From Chromatiaceae bacterium (GTDB lineage: Bacteria; Pseudomonadota; Gammaproteobacteria; Chromatiales; Chromatiaceae), in contig REDK01000100.1 in NCBI GenBank assembly GCA_007693535.1, positions 1 through 32,288 of the forward strand: DNA of 32,288 nt, given 5' to 3'. Position 1 is the first letter of the stretch. Each line of letters starts with the position of its first letter. Position numbers and translations under genes: made by a program. The notes beneath the pieces were generated by a model, which saw only the letters and a program-made list of their open reading frames with translations, made no database searches and had not been told where the DNA came from. Shown here piece after piece: positions 18,374-30,059 of the stretch.

Positions 18374-19456
18374 TCATTGATGCCGCAGCGCCGCGGCCAG
18401 CAGCCGGGCCGTGACGTCCACGACCGGAATCACGCGTTGATAGTCCATCCGCGTCGGCCCGATCACCCCCAGCACGCCGAGCACCTGATCCTCCACCCGA
18501 TAGGTCGTGGTGACCAGGCTGCAATCGTCGAGCAGGGCGTAACCGGACTCGTCGCCGATGAAGATCTGCACCCCTTCGGCCTCGATACAGCGATCCAGCA
18601 GATCCAGGATCTGGCGCTTCTCGGTGAAAGCGTCAAACAGCGTCTTCAGCCGCTCCATACTGGCCAGCTCCTCGAACTCCATCAGGTTGGTCTGCCCGGC
18701 AATCATCAGATCGTCCTTGTGCTCGGCCACTTCCACCACCCGCTGTGCCATCTGCAAGGCGCGCATCATCAGCGCGTCGATATGCCGGTGGGTCCGCTTG
18801 AGGTCGTCTACCAGGCGGCGGCGCACCTCGCGCAGATCCTGGCCGGTGAACAGCTCAGTCAGCAGATTGGCGGCCTGCTGCAACTGCGCCGGACTGAGCA
18901 TCTGGTCGGTGTGGATGATGCGGTTGTGCACCTCGCCGTCGCCGGTGACCAGGATCGCCAGCACCCGGGTGCTGGACAGGGGCAGAAAATCGATCTGCCG
19001 GAATTGATCGCGCTCATGCCGCGGCACCATCACCACCCCGGCCAAATGAGTGACCCCAGAGAGCAGCCGCGAGGCCGTCTCCAGCAGGGTCTTGGCGTCG
19101 GCATCGGCGGAGAAACCGGCACGCAGAGCGGCCAGCTCGTCCGCTCGCATCGGCGTGACGGTCAGCAGGCTGTCGACAAACAGCCGATACCCGGACACCG
19201 TCGGCACTCGACCGGCGGAGGTGTGGGGCGAGCTGACCAGGCCCATGTCCTCAAGGTCGGCCATCACATTGCGCACCGTCGCCGGGCTCAGGTCGAGGCC
19301 GGTATCCTTGGCCAGGGTGCGTGAGCCGACCGGCTGACCGTCGCGGATATGACGCTCGATCAGGGCCTTTAGGAAATGCAGCGCGCGCTCGCTGACCTGC
19401 CCGGGGGCCGGTCGCGGGGTTCGCCTGCTATCACTGGCTGGAACGCTGCCGCTCAC
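18374..19456 (-). CDS. hrcA: Heat-inducible transcription repressor HrcA
   Basis: 360 residues from a GTG at 19456. The frame is open for another 127 codons upstream, but the family begins close to SERALHFLKALIERHIRDGQ, and GTG is the nearest start ahead of it. The N-terminal winged helix has QPVGSRTLAKDTGLDLSPAT and VRNVMADLEDMGLVSSPHTS, the DNA-recognition part typical of HrcA. Later blocks are LLEDCSL-type GYALLDDCSLVTTTY and a C-terminal GVIGPTRMDYQRVIPVVD. HrcA binds CIRCE and is kept active by GroEL. A perfect CIRCE lies 375 nt upstream, so the gene is autoregulated, with an unusually long leader. Confidence 0.94.
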   Translation of the reverse strand: MSGSVPASDSRRTPRPAPGQVSERALHFLKALIERHIRDGQPVGSRTLAKDTGLDLSPATVRNVMADLEDMGLVSSPHTSAGRVPTVSGYRLFVDSLLTVTPMRADELAALRAGFSADADAKTLLETASRLLSGVTHLAGVVMVPRHERDQFRQIDFLPLSSTRVLAILVTGDGEVHNRIIHTDQMLSPAQLQQAANLLTELFTGQDLREVRRRLVDDLKRTHRHIDALMMRALQMAQRVVEVAEHKDDLMIAGQTNLMEFEELASMERLKTLFDAFTEKRQILDLLDRCIEAEGVQIFIGDESGYALLDDCSLVTTTYRVEDQVLGVLGVIGPTRMDYQRVIPVVDVTARLLAAALRHQ

Positions 19457-19830
19457 GTTGCTCTGTCTTGGGACCCAACGGGCCACCGTGGCGCCCGGGT
19501 CTTGCACCTCCCGTCTGGCTAAGGGGTTCCGCTGCGGCGACAACTGGTACCGCGTCGGGGATTGCAGGCCGGGGTAGGCGCATGCGCCTGGCCCCTGAAG
19601 GGCCGCGACTGAGAGCCGCTGCCGCCAGCTGTCAGCGCCCACTACCGTCTGCCGGTGCAGAAGGCCGGTGCACAACCCTGGTCCGGGCGCAGTCTGCCGC
19701 GGGTAGCGGGGTCCGGTCGAACCGGCCCAGGTTGTAACGGCACCATCGGTATTGCCTGTCGGGCGGTCTTGCCTGTCGGGACCGCATGCGGTCATCTCCC
19801 CGACAAGCCATCGCCCCGCGCTCGACCGCC
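19457..19830 (-). other. Long hrcA leader (5' UTR) between CIRCE and hrcA
   Basis: 374 nt between the CIRCE operator and the hrcA start, open in the hrcA frame but with no plausible family match. It includes two exact copies of ttgcctgtcggg (19752-19763 and 19769-19780). No recognised riboswitch or small gene. Confidence 0.5.
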
Positions 19831-19857
19831 TTAGCACTCTTACGCCGAGAGTGCTAA
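19831..19857. promoter_or_regulatory. CIRCE operator (HrcA binding site)
   Basis: Exact TTAGCACTC-N9-GAGTGCTAA, the full consensus inverted repeat recognised by HrcA. It sits just downstream of the -10 element of the hrcA promoter, as expected for blocking transcription start. Confidence 0.98.
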
Positions 19858-19866
19858 CCGCCAGGC

Positions 19867-19895
19867 AATCTAGGGGGTGGCGCCAGGGCTGTCAA
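19867..19895 (-). promoter_or_regulatory. Sigma70 promoter of hrcA
   Basis: Minus strand: TTGACA (19895-19890), 17-nt spacer, TAGATT (19872-19867). The perfect -35 box, ideal spacing and 4/6 -10 box, with the start site falling next to or inside CIRCE, make it the likely promoter of hrcA-grpE-dnaK-dnaJ. Confidence 0.85.
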
Positions 19896-19947
19896 GCGCG
19901 GGGCCGGGACCGAGGTCGGTACTCGGACCCGGACCGCGACCGAAACC

Positions 19948-19971
19948 GGGACTGGGACTGGGACTGGGACT
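19948..19971. repeat. Microsatellite (GGGACT)x4
   Basis: Four perfect hexamers between the rimI stop and the hrcA promoter, preceded by degenerate GGAC/CGGACC-type copies from about 19920. A possible slippage site. Confidence 0.85.
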
Positions 19972-19980
19972 CGAACCGGC

Positions 19981-20460
19981 CTACAGCGCCCGCGCCATGA
20001 CCACCGCATCTTCGCGTTTAGGGTTGCCCTGCTGTACGTGTGGGTAATACCCTTGGCGCCGGCCAATCTCGTCGAAGCCCTCGCTCTGGTACAGGGCCAT
20101 GGCCCCGCGATTGCTGGCGCGCACCTCCAGGAAGGCGGTGTCGGCCTCGTGGCGACGGGCCAGGTGCAGCAGACGCCGCAGCAGGCGACGCCCCAGGCCC
20201 TGGCGATGGAAGCCCGGATGGACACAGAGGTTGAGGAGGTGGCATTCGCCGGCCGCAACCGACATCACGCCGTGACCGATCAGGGTCATGCGGCACTCTG
20301 CAACCAGGCAACAATAGTGCACCCGCAGACAATCGCGAAAGATGCCTTCGCTCCATGGGGTAAGGTAAGCGGCGCGCTCAACCTGCAGCACCGCGGACAG
20401 GTCCTCGGTGCGCATCTGGCGCAAGGTGACGGCGACAGCCGCTGCAGGCTGGGCGTTCAT
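19981..20460 (-). CDS. rimI: Ribosomal-protein S18 alanine N-acetyltransferase RimI
   Basis: 159 residues, GNAT fold. RimI acetylates the N-terminal alanine of S18. Family hallmarks are AYLTPWSEGIFRDCL (about 31-45), the acetyl-CoA-binding block LCVHPGFHRQGLGRRLL with QGLG, the EVRASNRGAMALYQSEGF motif with its N-x-x-A-x-x-LY pattern, and the end REDAVVMARAL. The start is the ATG at 20460; an ATG six codons upstream (20478) is possible. Upstream of hrcA on the same strand, but separated from it by hrcA's own promoter. No tsaB gene, a common partner, is seen next to it. Confidence 0.92.
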   Translation of the reverse strand: MNAQPAAAVAVTLRQMRTEDLSAVLQVERAAYLTPWSEGIFRDCLRVHYCCLVAECRMTLIGHGVMSVAAGECHLLNLCVHPGFHRQGLGRRLLRRLLHLARRHEADTAFLEVRASNRGAMALYQSEGFDEIGRRQGYYPHVQQGNPKREDAVVMARAL

Positions 20461-21188
20461 ATCGATCACTGTTGGCATCCCATATCGTGCAAACTGGTCA
20501 GGCACGAAATGCGTTGCAAAAGGGCCGGATTGCTCCTTCACTAAGGGCCGGCTGACACCAGTACCTGCTGCGGTCGATCCCCAACACATGTTCTTGGTGG
20601 GCGATCATACCTGGCCGGCAGCATGGTTAGGATGCCGCGCGTGTTCCGATGATGCTGCCAAAATGGAAGCCGGCAACCGATGCCAACCGGGACACCGATC
20701 CGGGGGCACCGAGAATCTGGGCCCTGATAGAACCGGTCAGAGCCCGACCGGCGCAACCCGGCACGAGCGCCCCGGCCGCACTTCGGACCACGCCAACCAG
20801 ACGCGCCGCTATAGTAACCGCGAGCCGGCCGATCCCAATCCTTCCGCGAGTCCCGACTGCCGAATCCAAGCCCCCGAAGTCAAGCCCGACGCCCCGACCA
20901 GCACTGCCCGAGCCTGCGCTGCTGCTCCGGCCCGGCCCGACTGGCAGTCGCCGCTGACGCTCCCGGCCGCGCCGCCCCTTGCACGTGCGACCGCGGCGGT
21001 AGCGGTCGCGGCAGCCGCTGCACTGCGCTCCCGGGGACACTGCTCGCCCGAGGAGTGCGGCGCGTGTAGACCGGTCCCGCTTGCCACCTCGTGCACCCGG
21101 CAGACCAGCCCAGGTCACTCGTCCGCCAGATCCTGGCAAATGCCGTCCCCGAGCCCCCTTACCACCTCAGCCAAACCGGGATTTACCG
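20461..21188. other. Long divergent intergenic region rimI/nifJ
   Basis: 728 nt. Several open frames cross it, but all are Arg/Pro/Ala-rich and none resembles a protein family. A TATAGT hexamer at about 20813 could be a -10 box for nifJ but lacks a good -35. No FNR-type dyad was seen. It likely holds the nifJ promoter and a long leader. Confidence 0.4.
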
Positions 21189-24779
<3,591 letters not shown>

Positions 24780-24899
24780 CGCGGCCAAGTGGGCGGCGGC
24801 CATGGGCCGTCGCCCCGCGCCTGCCAGGCCCGACCACGGGCCACACCCCAGGGGCGCTGCCCCCGGAATCTGGCATTTGCACCCTATCCGGAGATCACC

Positions 24900-25916
24900 A
24901 TGGACTTGACCACTCAATACCTGGGCTTCACGCTGAAAAACCCGCTGGTCCCATCGGCCTCGCCGCTTTCCAAGAGCGTCGATCAGGCCAAGGAACTGGA
25001 AGACAACGGCGCCTCCGCCCTGATCATGTACTCCTTGTTCGAGGAGGCGATCACCGCCGAGACCGAGACCATGAACCGCTTCCTGCATCAGCAGGACACC
25101 GGTTTTGCCGAGGCCGACGAAGGCTTCCTGCCCGACTGGCAGGACTTCAGCACCGGGCTCGACCAATACCTGGAGAACCTGCGCCGGCTCAAGGAGACCC
25201 TGGACATCCCGGTCATCGCGAGCCTCAACGGCGTCACCCCCGGCGGCTGGATCAATCATGCCAAGGAGTTGCAGCAGGCCGGCGCCGACGCCCTGGAGCT
25301 GAACGTCTATTACGTCGCTGGCGACATCGATCTCAGCGGGGCCGAGGTCGAAGAGCGTTATCTGGAGATCCTGCGCCTGCTCAAGGGCAATATCAGCATC
25401 CCGATCAACATGAAGCTCTCACCCAGCTTCAGTTCCGTCGGCAACATGGCCCGCCGCCTGGCCGGCGCCGGCGCTGATGGTGTCGCCCTGTTCAACCGCT
25501 TCTATCAGCCCGATATCAATACCGACAGCCTGCGCCTGCAGCCAAGCCTGCATCCCTCGACCTCGGCGGAGGCGCTGCTGGCGATGCGCTGGATCGCGAT
25601 CCTGTACGGACGCATCGACGGGCTCTCGCTGGGTGCCACCGGCGGCATCCACACCGCCGACGACACCATCAAGCTGCTCCTCGCCGGATCCGATGTAGTC
25701 CATCTGTGCAGCACCCTGCTCAAGAACGGCCCGGCCCAGATCGCCCGCATCCTCAAGGGCCTGACCAACTGGATGGAGGAGCAGAGTTTCGAATCGGTGG
25801 CCGACCTGCGCGGGCGCGTCAGCGCCCTAACCATCGCCAATCCGGCCGAGTTCGAGCGCGCCAACTACGTCAACATCCTCGACAGCTACAGCTTCGCCCC
25901 AGGGGTAATGGTATAA
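24900..25916 (+). CDS. Dihydroorotate dehydrogenase-like flavoprotein
   Basis: 338 residues from an ATG with GGAG 8 nt upstream. It is a PyrD-like TIM barrel with an FMN site (PSASPLSKS near the N-terminus; NMKLSPSFSS; LGATGGIHTADD phosphate-binding loop). It belongs to the dihydroorotate-dehydrogenase-like group regularly encoded next to nifJ. The DLTTQYLGFTLKNPLVPSAS start is typical. Its position suggests a flavin partner in PFOR-linked redox metabolism rather than pyrimidine synthesis, but function is not established. No signal or TM segment, so it is cytoplasmic. Confidence 0.9.
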   Translation: MDLTTQYLGFTLKNPLVPSASPLSKSVDQAKELEDNGASALIMYSLFEEAITAETETMNRFLHQQDTGFAEADEGFLPDWQDFSTGLDQYLENLRRLKETLDIPVIASLNGVTPGGWINHAKELQQAGADALELNVYYVAGDIDLSGAEVEERYLEILRLLKGNISIPINMKLSPSFSSVGNMARRLAGAGADGVALFNRFYQPDINTDSLRLQPSLHPSTSAEALLAMRWIAILYGRIDGLSLGATGGIHTADDTIKLLLAGSDVVHLCSTLLKNGPAQIARILKGLTNWMEEQSFESVADLRGRVSALTIANPAEFERANYVNILDSYSFAPGVMV

Positions 25917-26347
25917 CCGGCGGCCGGCGGCGCGCCGTCACATGACCGCGTGGATTCCGCAGGGCCGCCCGCTGGCGGTTCCGTGCTAGCGCACTCCTCG
26001 GTAGCGGCCGGCACCGGATACTGGGGCGGGGATTGCCCCGCCATCACGACCGGCCCGAACACAGGCGGCGCTGAGCCCCGATCATGAGCCCCGATCAAAG
26101 GCGGCCCGAGCACGGAAACGCCCGGGCCGCATGCAGTGCAGCGGGCTCCTGTTGGCCTGCGCGGTTGTTGACATCGCCGCGCCCGCTTAGGCACCCTATC
26201 CTCGCGTCGATGGTGTGAGCCGTCACGCCGTTCCTGCCAGCCCCGCGTCGTTCCGACCTGGCCAGCGTCTTCCCCGATCCCGGCGCCCGCTGATCCGGCC
26301 CTGTTGCCGACCAGCCAGCGCCGTGCCTGCCCAGGTGGAGCGCTGGT
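25917..26347. other. Intergenic region upstream of the haem-degradation operon
   Basis: 431 nt. It contains a perfect 13-bp tandem duplication (26072-26097) and a TTGACA hexamer (near 26167) without a well-spaced -10 box. No Fur-like AT-rich box was recognised. No ORF of note. Confidence 0.4.
26072..26097. repeat. 13-bp tandem duplication upstream of hutW
   Basis: tgagccccgatca occurs twice with no spacer (26072-26084, 26085-26097). Confidence 0.85.
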
Positions 26348-27973
26348 ATGTCCTCATCCCCTACTCTGTCCCCGCCGCAGCCCCCCGCAGTCGCGGCATC
26401 GGCCGCAGTCGCGCCGTCAATCCCGTGCGGTCCCATGCCGACGCCGCACGCCGCGATTGCCGAGCATCTGGCGTACATCGGCGACGACCCCCTGCGCACC
26501 GCCTTTGTGGCCCGCCGGCCGTTGATGCCTTGGTCAGTCAAGACGCCGCTGCCGCCTGCCGCCATCGCCGAGCAATGGAGGCGCCTGGCAGGCGCGGCTT
26601 CGCCGCCGTCGCGGCGGCCGCGCCTGGTCTATGTCCATATCCCCTTTTGTACCAACCATTGCCTCTTCTGCGGTTTCTATCGCCAGCGCTTCGATGCCGC
26701 CGCCGGGCGCGCCTACACCGACCTGCTGCTAGCCGAGATCGAGCGCGATGCTGCCGCCCCCGGTCTCGGCACGGTGCCGATCCAGGCGGTCTATCTGGGC
26801 GGTGGCACGCCGAGCGCGCTGGCCGCCGCCGATCTCCGACGCCTGCTGACGGCACTGCGCCGCGCACTTCCGCTGGCCCCGGACTGCGAGATCACTGTCG
26901 AGGGCCGCGTCGCCGGCTTCACCCCGGAGAAGATCGATGCCTGTCAGGCGGCCGGGGCCAACCGCTTCTCGATCGGCGTGCAGAGCTTCGATACCGGCCT
27001 GCGCCGGCGCCTGGGCCGCAAGGCCAGCGGCGCGGCGGTGCAACGCTTCCTCACCGATCTGCGCACCCGCACCGATGCCGCCCTGGTGCTGGACTTGATC
27101 TACGGCCTGCCCGGCCAGGCCGGGGCCGTCTGGCAGACAGACCTGGCAACCTGCGCGGCGCTAGCACCGGACGGGGTGGACCTCTACAGCCTGCACCTGA
27201 TCCCCGGCACCCCGCTACGGGAGGCGATCGCCGCGGGGCGACTGCCGGCAGCGGCGGACATCGGCACCCAGGCCGCCCTCTACGCGCAGGGGGTCGCGAC
27301 CCTGGCCGAAGCAGCCGATCAGGGCTGGCAGCAAATCAGCAACAGTCATTGGGCGCGCACCCCGCGCGAGCGCAATCGCTATAACCGCCTGGTCAAAGAG
27401 GGGGCCGACTGCCTCGCCTTCGGGGCCGGGGCCGGTGGTGCGATCGGCCCTTACAGCTTCAACCTGCAGGCCGACCTGGACCGCTACCGCACCGCAGTCG
27501 AGCAGGGCCACAAGCCACTGGCCAGCATGCACCGCGCCGATGCGCGTCAGCCCCTGCGCGATCTCCTGAGCGGCGCCATCGAGGCCGGCACGCTGGACCT
27601 CGCGGCCCTCGCGACCCAGTTGCATCCGGCGCTGACCGACTGGTGGGAGGCGGCCTGGCCGGCCGCCGCGCAGACCCCGGCAGGGTCTGGGATGGCCGCT
27701 GGTGCCGAGACCGAGGCACCGCCGGTGCCAGCACTTCCGGCACTGGGAGGCCAGGCCGACGCCGCCGCCGATGCGGCACTCGCCCAGGCCATGGCCATGC
27801 TGTTGGCACAATGGACCCGGGCCAGCCTGCTCACCGGCGCCGGGACCGGGCTGCATCTGACCACCGCTGGGCGCTTCTGGGCGCCCAACCTGTCGCGCGC
27901 GCTCAATAGCCTGTGCAGCACCTATCCGGCGAGCCCCGCGGCCGCCGCCATCCCGACCGAGACCCAACCATGA
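26348..27973 (+). CDS. hutW: Radical SAM haem-degrading methyltransferase (ChuW/HutW, anaerobilin synthase type)
   Basis: 541 residues; ATG with GGAG 7 nt upstream. ChuW/HutW opens the haem ring without oxygen, using SAM and a reduced flavodoxin or ferredoxin, to give anaerobilin and free iron. It has the radical SAM motif CTNHCLFC (Cys101/105/108), the GGGTP SAM-binding segment (151-155), VEGRVAGFTPEK, NRFSIGVQSFD and LIYGLPGQ, as in the HemN-like family. It is distinguished from HemN/HemW by QQISNSHWARTPRERNRYN and by the following hutX. Longer than E. coli ChuW (about 445): a Pro/Ala-rich N-terminal extension of about 30 residues and an Ala/Pro-rich insertion around 430-470 account for the difference. 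Stop overlaps the hutX start (ATGA). Confidence 0.9.
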   Translation: MSSSPTLSPPQPPAVAASAAVAPSIPCGPMPTPHAAIAEHLAYIGDDPLRTAFVARRPLMPWSVKTPLPPAAIAEQWRRLAGAASPPSRRPRLVYVHIPFCTNHCLFCGFYRQRFDAAAGRAYTDLLLAEIERDAAAPGLGTVPIQAVYLGGGTPSALAAADLRRLLTALRRALPLAPDCEITVEGRVAGFTPEKIDACQAAGANRFSIGVQSFDTGLRRRLGRKASGAAVQRFLTDLRTRTDAALVLDLIYGLPGQAGAVWQTDLATCAALAPDGVDLYSLHLIPGTPLREAIAAGRLPAAADIGTQAALYAQGVATLAEAADQGWQQISNSHWARTPRERNRYNRLVKEGADCLAFGAGAGGAIGPYSFNLQADLDRYRTAVEQGHKPLASMHRADARQPLRDLLSGAIEAGTLDLAALATQLHPALTDWWEAAWPAAAQTPAGSGMAAGAETEAPPVPALPALGGQADAAADAALAQAMAMLLAQWTRASLLTGAGTGLHLTTAGRFWAPNLSRALNSLCSTYPASPAAAAIPTETQP

Positions 27974-28497
27974 CCGAGATCTCCACCGACCCCGACCCCG
28001 CCGCCCTGCGCCAGGCCTTGGCCCAACACCCCGGCGTGGTGCTAGAGTCCCTGGCCCGCCAGCATGAGGTGTCCTACCGCACCGCGCTCGATTGTCTGCC
28101 GGCGGAGATGCAGACCCAGGTGCCCGGCACCTGCTTCGCTGCCGCGATGGCCGATATGACCGACTGGGGGGATGTCGTCGTCATCGTGCATACCGCCGAC
28201 CTGGTCCTGGAGGTCAAGGGACCGTTGCCCGCAGGCAGCTTCGGCTCCGGCTTCTACAACCTGCACGGCGAGACCGGCCTGAGCGGCCATCTGCGTGCCA
28301 ACCACTGCGCGACCATCGCCTTCGTGCGGCGTCCCTTCATGGGCAAGGACAGCGCCTCGGTGCAATTCTTGAATCAGCAGGGTGAATGCATGTTCAAGGT
28401 CTTCGTCGGTCGCGATGCGGACCGGCAATTACTGCCGGAGCAACTGGCGCGCTGGACCCAACTGCGCGACCGGCTGGCCGCCGAGGGCTGCGCATGA
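27970..28497 (+). CDS. hutX: Haem-utilisation carrier protein HutX/ChuX
   Basis: 175 residues. HutX is a cytoplasmic haem-binding protein that passes haem to the degrading enzyme. The blocks MTDWGDVVVIVHTADLVLEVKG, GSFGSGFYNLHG and GLSGHLRANHCATIAFVRRPFMG match the family. His74 and His107 are 33 residues apart, the same spacing as the two haem-liganding histidines recalled for E. coli ChuX (His65, His98). Start ATG overlaps the hutW stop by 4 nt and its own stop overlaps the next gene the same way, so the three are translationally coupled. Confidence 0.92.
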   Translation: MTEISTDPDPAALRQALAQHPGVVLESLARQHEVSYRTALDCLPAEMQTQVPGTCFAAAMADMTDWGDVVVIVHTADLVLEVKGPLPAGSFGSGFYNLHGETGLSGHLRANHCATIAFVRRPFMGKDSASVQFLNQQGECMFKVFVGRDADRQLLPEQLARWTQLRDRLAAEGCA

Positions 28498-29186
28498 ACG
28501 CACCGGCGGTGATCCTGTTCGGAGCCAGCCGCGGCACCGGGCTGGAACTCGCGCGGGTCTTGCGGCAGCGCCAGGTACCGGTGACCGCGATGCTGCGCGG
28601 CGAGGCGGGACGGGGAGAACTGGACGCGCTCGGGGTAGCCCTAGTCGCCGGCGATGCGCTGAACCCGGCCGACCTGACCCAAGCCCTAGCCGGCATGCCG
28701 GCCGGCTATCGCATCGTCTCAACCCTGGGCGGCAGCGCCCGCGACGGCCAATTGGTGGATGAGATCGGCAACATCGCCCTGGCGGATGCCGCCCTGGCCG
28801 AGGCGGCGCGCGAGCATGGGCCGGTCCGTCTGGTGCTGATCACCTCGTTGGGCTGCGGCGAGATGGCGCCGCACCGCTCGGCGGCAGCGATCGCCGCCTT
28901 CGGCAGCGTGGTCGATGCCAAGACCCGCGCCGAGGACCATCTGCGCGCCAGCGGCCTACCCTGGACCATCCTGCGTCCCGGCGGCCTGCGCAGCGAGCCC
29001 GCCACTGGCCGTGGGGTGCTGAGCGCCGACCCGGAGATCCATGGCTTCATCCATCGTGCCGACCTGGCCCTGCTCACCGAGCGCGTGCTGCGCGACCCGG
29101 CGACCCTGCACCAGGCCCTAGCGGCAGTAGATGCCGACCAATGCCACGGCCCCAACCCACTGACCCCCTTTGCGCTGGCGCCCTGA
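28494..29186 (+). CDS. NAD(P)-binding reductase, ChuY-like (probable anaerobilin reductase)
   Basis: 230 residues of the NAD(P)-binding, biliverdin-reductase-B-like fold. The nucleotide-binding loop is FGASRGTGLELA (9-20), followed by a DALNPADLTQAL segment, LVLITSLGCGE and LPWTILRPGGLRSEPATGRG. In E. coli O157 ChuY reduces the anaerobilin made by ChuW with NADPH. The same order here, with ATGA overlap to hutX, supports that role by context. On sequence alone it would be only an SDR-like NAD(P)H-binding protein. Last gene of the operon; no T-run hairpin is seen afterwards. Confidence 0.82.
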   Translation: MNAPAVILFGASRGTGLELARVLRQRQVPVTAMLRGEAGRGELDALGVALVAGDALNPADLTQALAGMPAGYRIVSTLGGSARDGQLVDEIGNIALADAALAEAAREHGPVRLVLITSLGCGEMAPHRSAAAIAAFGSVVDAKTRAEDHLRASGLPWTILRPGGLRSEPATGRGVLSADPEIHGFIHRADLALLTERVLRDPATLHQALAAVDADQCHGPNPLTPFALAP

Positions 29187-29324
29187 GCGACGGCTACGCA
29201 TCGGAAAACCGGTGGGTGGCAGAGCAGTTTGCAACTGCCGCGCGGCGGCGAGTCCCGAGCGGCCCCGACCACGTCCGGCACCGCGCCCCATCTCGCTCGC
29301 AAACGCGGGCTCCAACTAGGAGTC

Positions 29325-29516
29325 ATGGGGAGCAAGCCTTGTGTTCGAGGGCTTCGGATAACGGTCGGCACCATCACCGGCTTGCTTGCATCAGGCGAAA
29401 CGATTGAAAGGGTGCTGGAACTCTATCCCAGCCTGGAAAGGGAAGACATCGATGCTGCCCTGGCCTATGCATTATGGCGGGCCGAAGAGTACGGCGTGCC
29501 GCTTGAGGCATCATGA
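29325..29516 (+). CDS. DUF433 antitoxin-like protein
   Basis: 63 residues. It matches DUF433, the helical antitoxin of DUF433/DUF5615 pairs: MGSKPCVRGLRITVGTITGL, then LELYPSLEREDIDAALAYAL. Family members normally have about 10 more residues before MGGKPxIRG. Here the ATG used is the Met of that motif and AGGAG is only about 2 nt upstream, so the start region may have been lost. The frame is open further upstream without family similarity. Codon use is less GC-biased than neighbours, suggesting horizontal transfer. Overlaps the toxin start by ATGA. Confidence 0.78.
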   Translation: MGSKPCVRGLRITVGTITGLLASGETIERVLELYPSLEREDIDAALAYALWRAEEYGVPLEAS

Positions 29517-29887
29517 AGATCATCCTGGACATGAATATCCCAGAGGCCTGGGGAGACTTCCTCCGCGATGCCGGATACGAGGCGATCCATTGGAGCAGGA
29601 TCGGAGACATCCGGGCCGACGACGATGCCATCGTGGCATGGGCCCGCGAGCATGGCCATGTCATCTTCACACACGATTTGGATTTCGGCTCCCTGCTGTT
29701 CACAACCAACGCGACAGCTCCAAGTGTCCTCTAGCTTCGGGTTCAGCATATCGTGCCCGATGCAGTGGGAGATGCTGCCTTGGAAGCCCTGATCACAGCA
29801 GCGGGTCCTCTCAAGTCAGGGGCATTGGTGACGATCCCTCCAAGGCGCTACAGCATCCGACTGCTGCCACTAAGACCTACCCATTAG
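29513..29887 (+). pseudogene. DUF5615 PIN-like toxin, interrupted by an amber stop
   Basis: A PIN-like nuclease toxin. The N-terminal part MKIILDMNIPEAWGDFLRDA and ARADDDAIVAWARE-like segment, with the acidic THDLDFG motif, is intact over 73 codons, then meets TAG at 29732-29734. The same frame then continues with normal family sequence (LRVQHIVPDAVGDAALEALI to SIRLLPL) to a real stop at 29885-29887, 124 codons in total. The stop stands where the family has Gln (SVLQLR), so a single C-to-T change, CAG to TAG, explains it. The catalytic Asp residues all precede the stop, but the C-terminal strands are lost. Either inactive toxin, suppressor read-through or sequencing error. Confidence 0.85.
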
Positions 29888-30059
29888 ACAAAGCAGGGTC
29901 GGGCCTTGCCAAGAGTCAAGACCCAACCCAGAACACTTCGCAGTTGATCCTTGCCCGCTTGCTGGAGAAGTGGAGGACCGCCGGAAATCGTAAACGTTGG
30001 GGATCAAAGGCACGAGGTTCTCGTAAAAGCCGCAATGTCCCCGTAATTCAGAGAACGAT

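Noticed and set aside
26160-26200. Sigma70 promoter for hutW around the TTGACA near 26167
   Set aside because: No -10 hexamer at 16-18 nt spacing; nearest TATCCT-like sequence is too far.
26215-27384. 389-codon alternative frame over hutW
   Set aside because: Out-of-frame reading of hutW; the radical SAM motifs are in the other frame.
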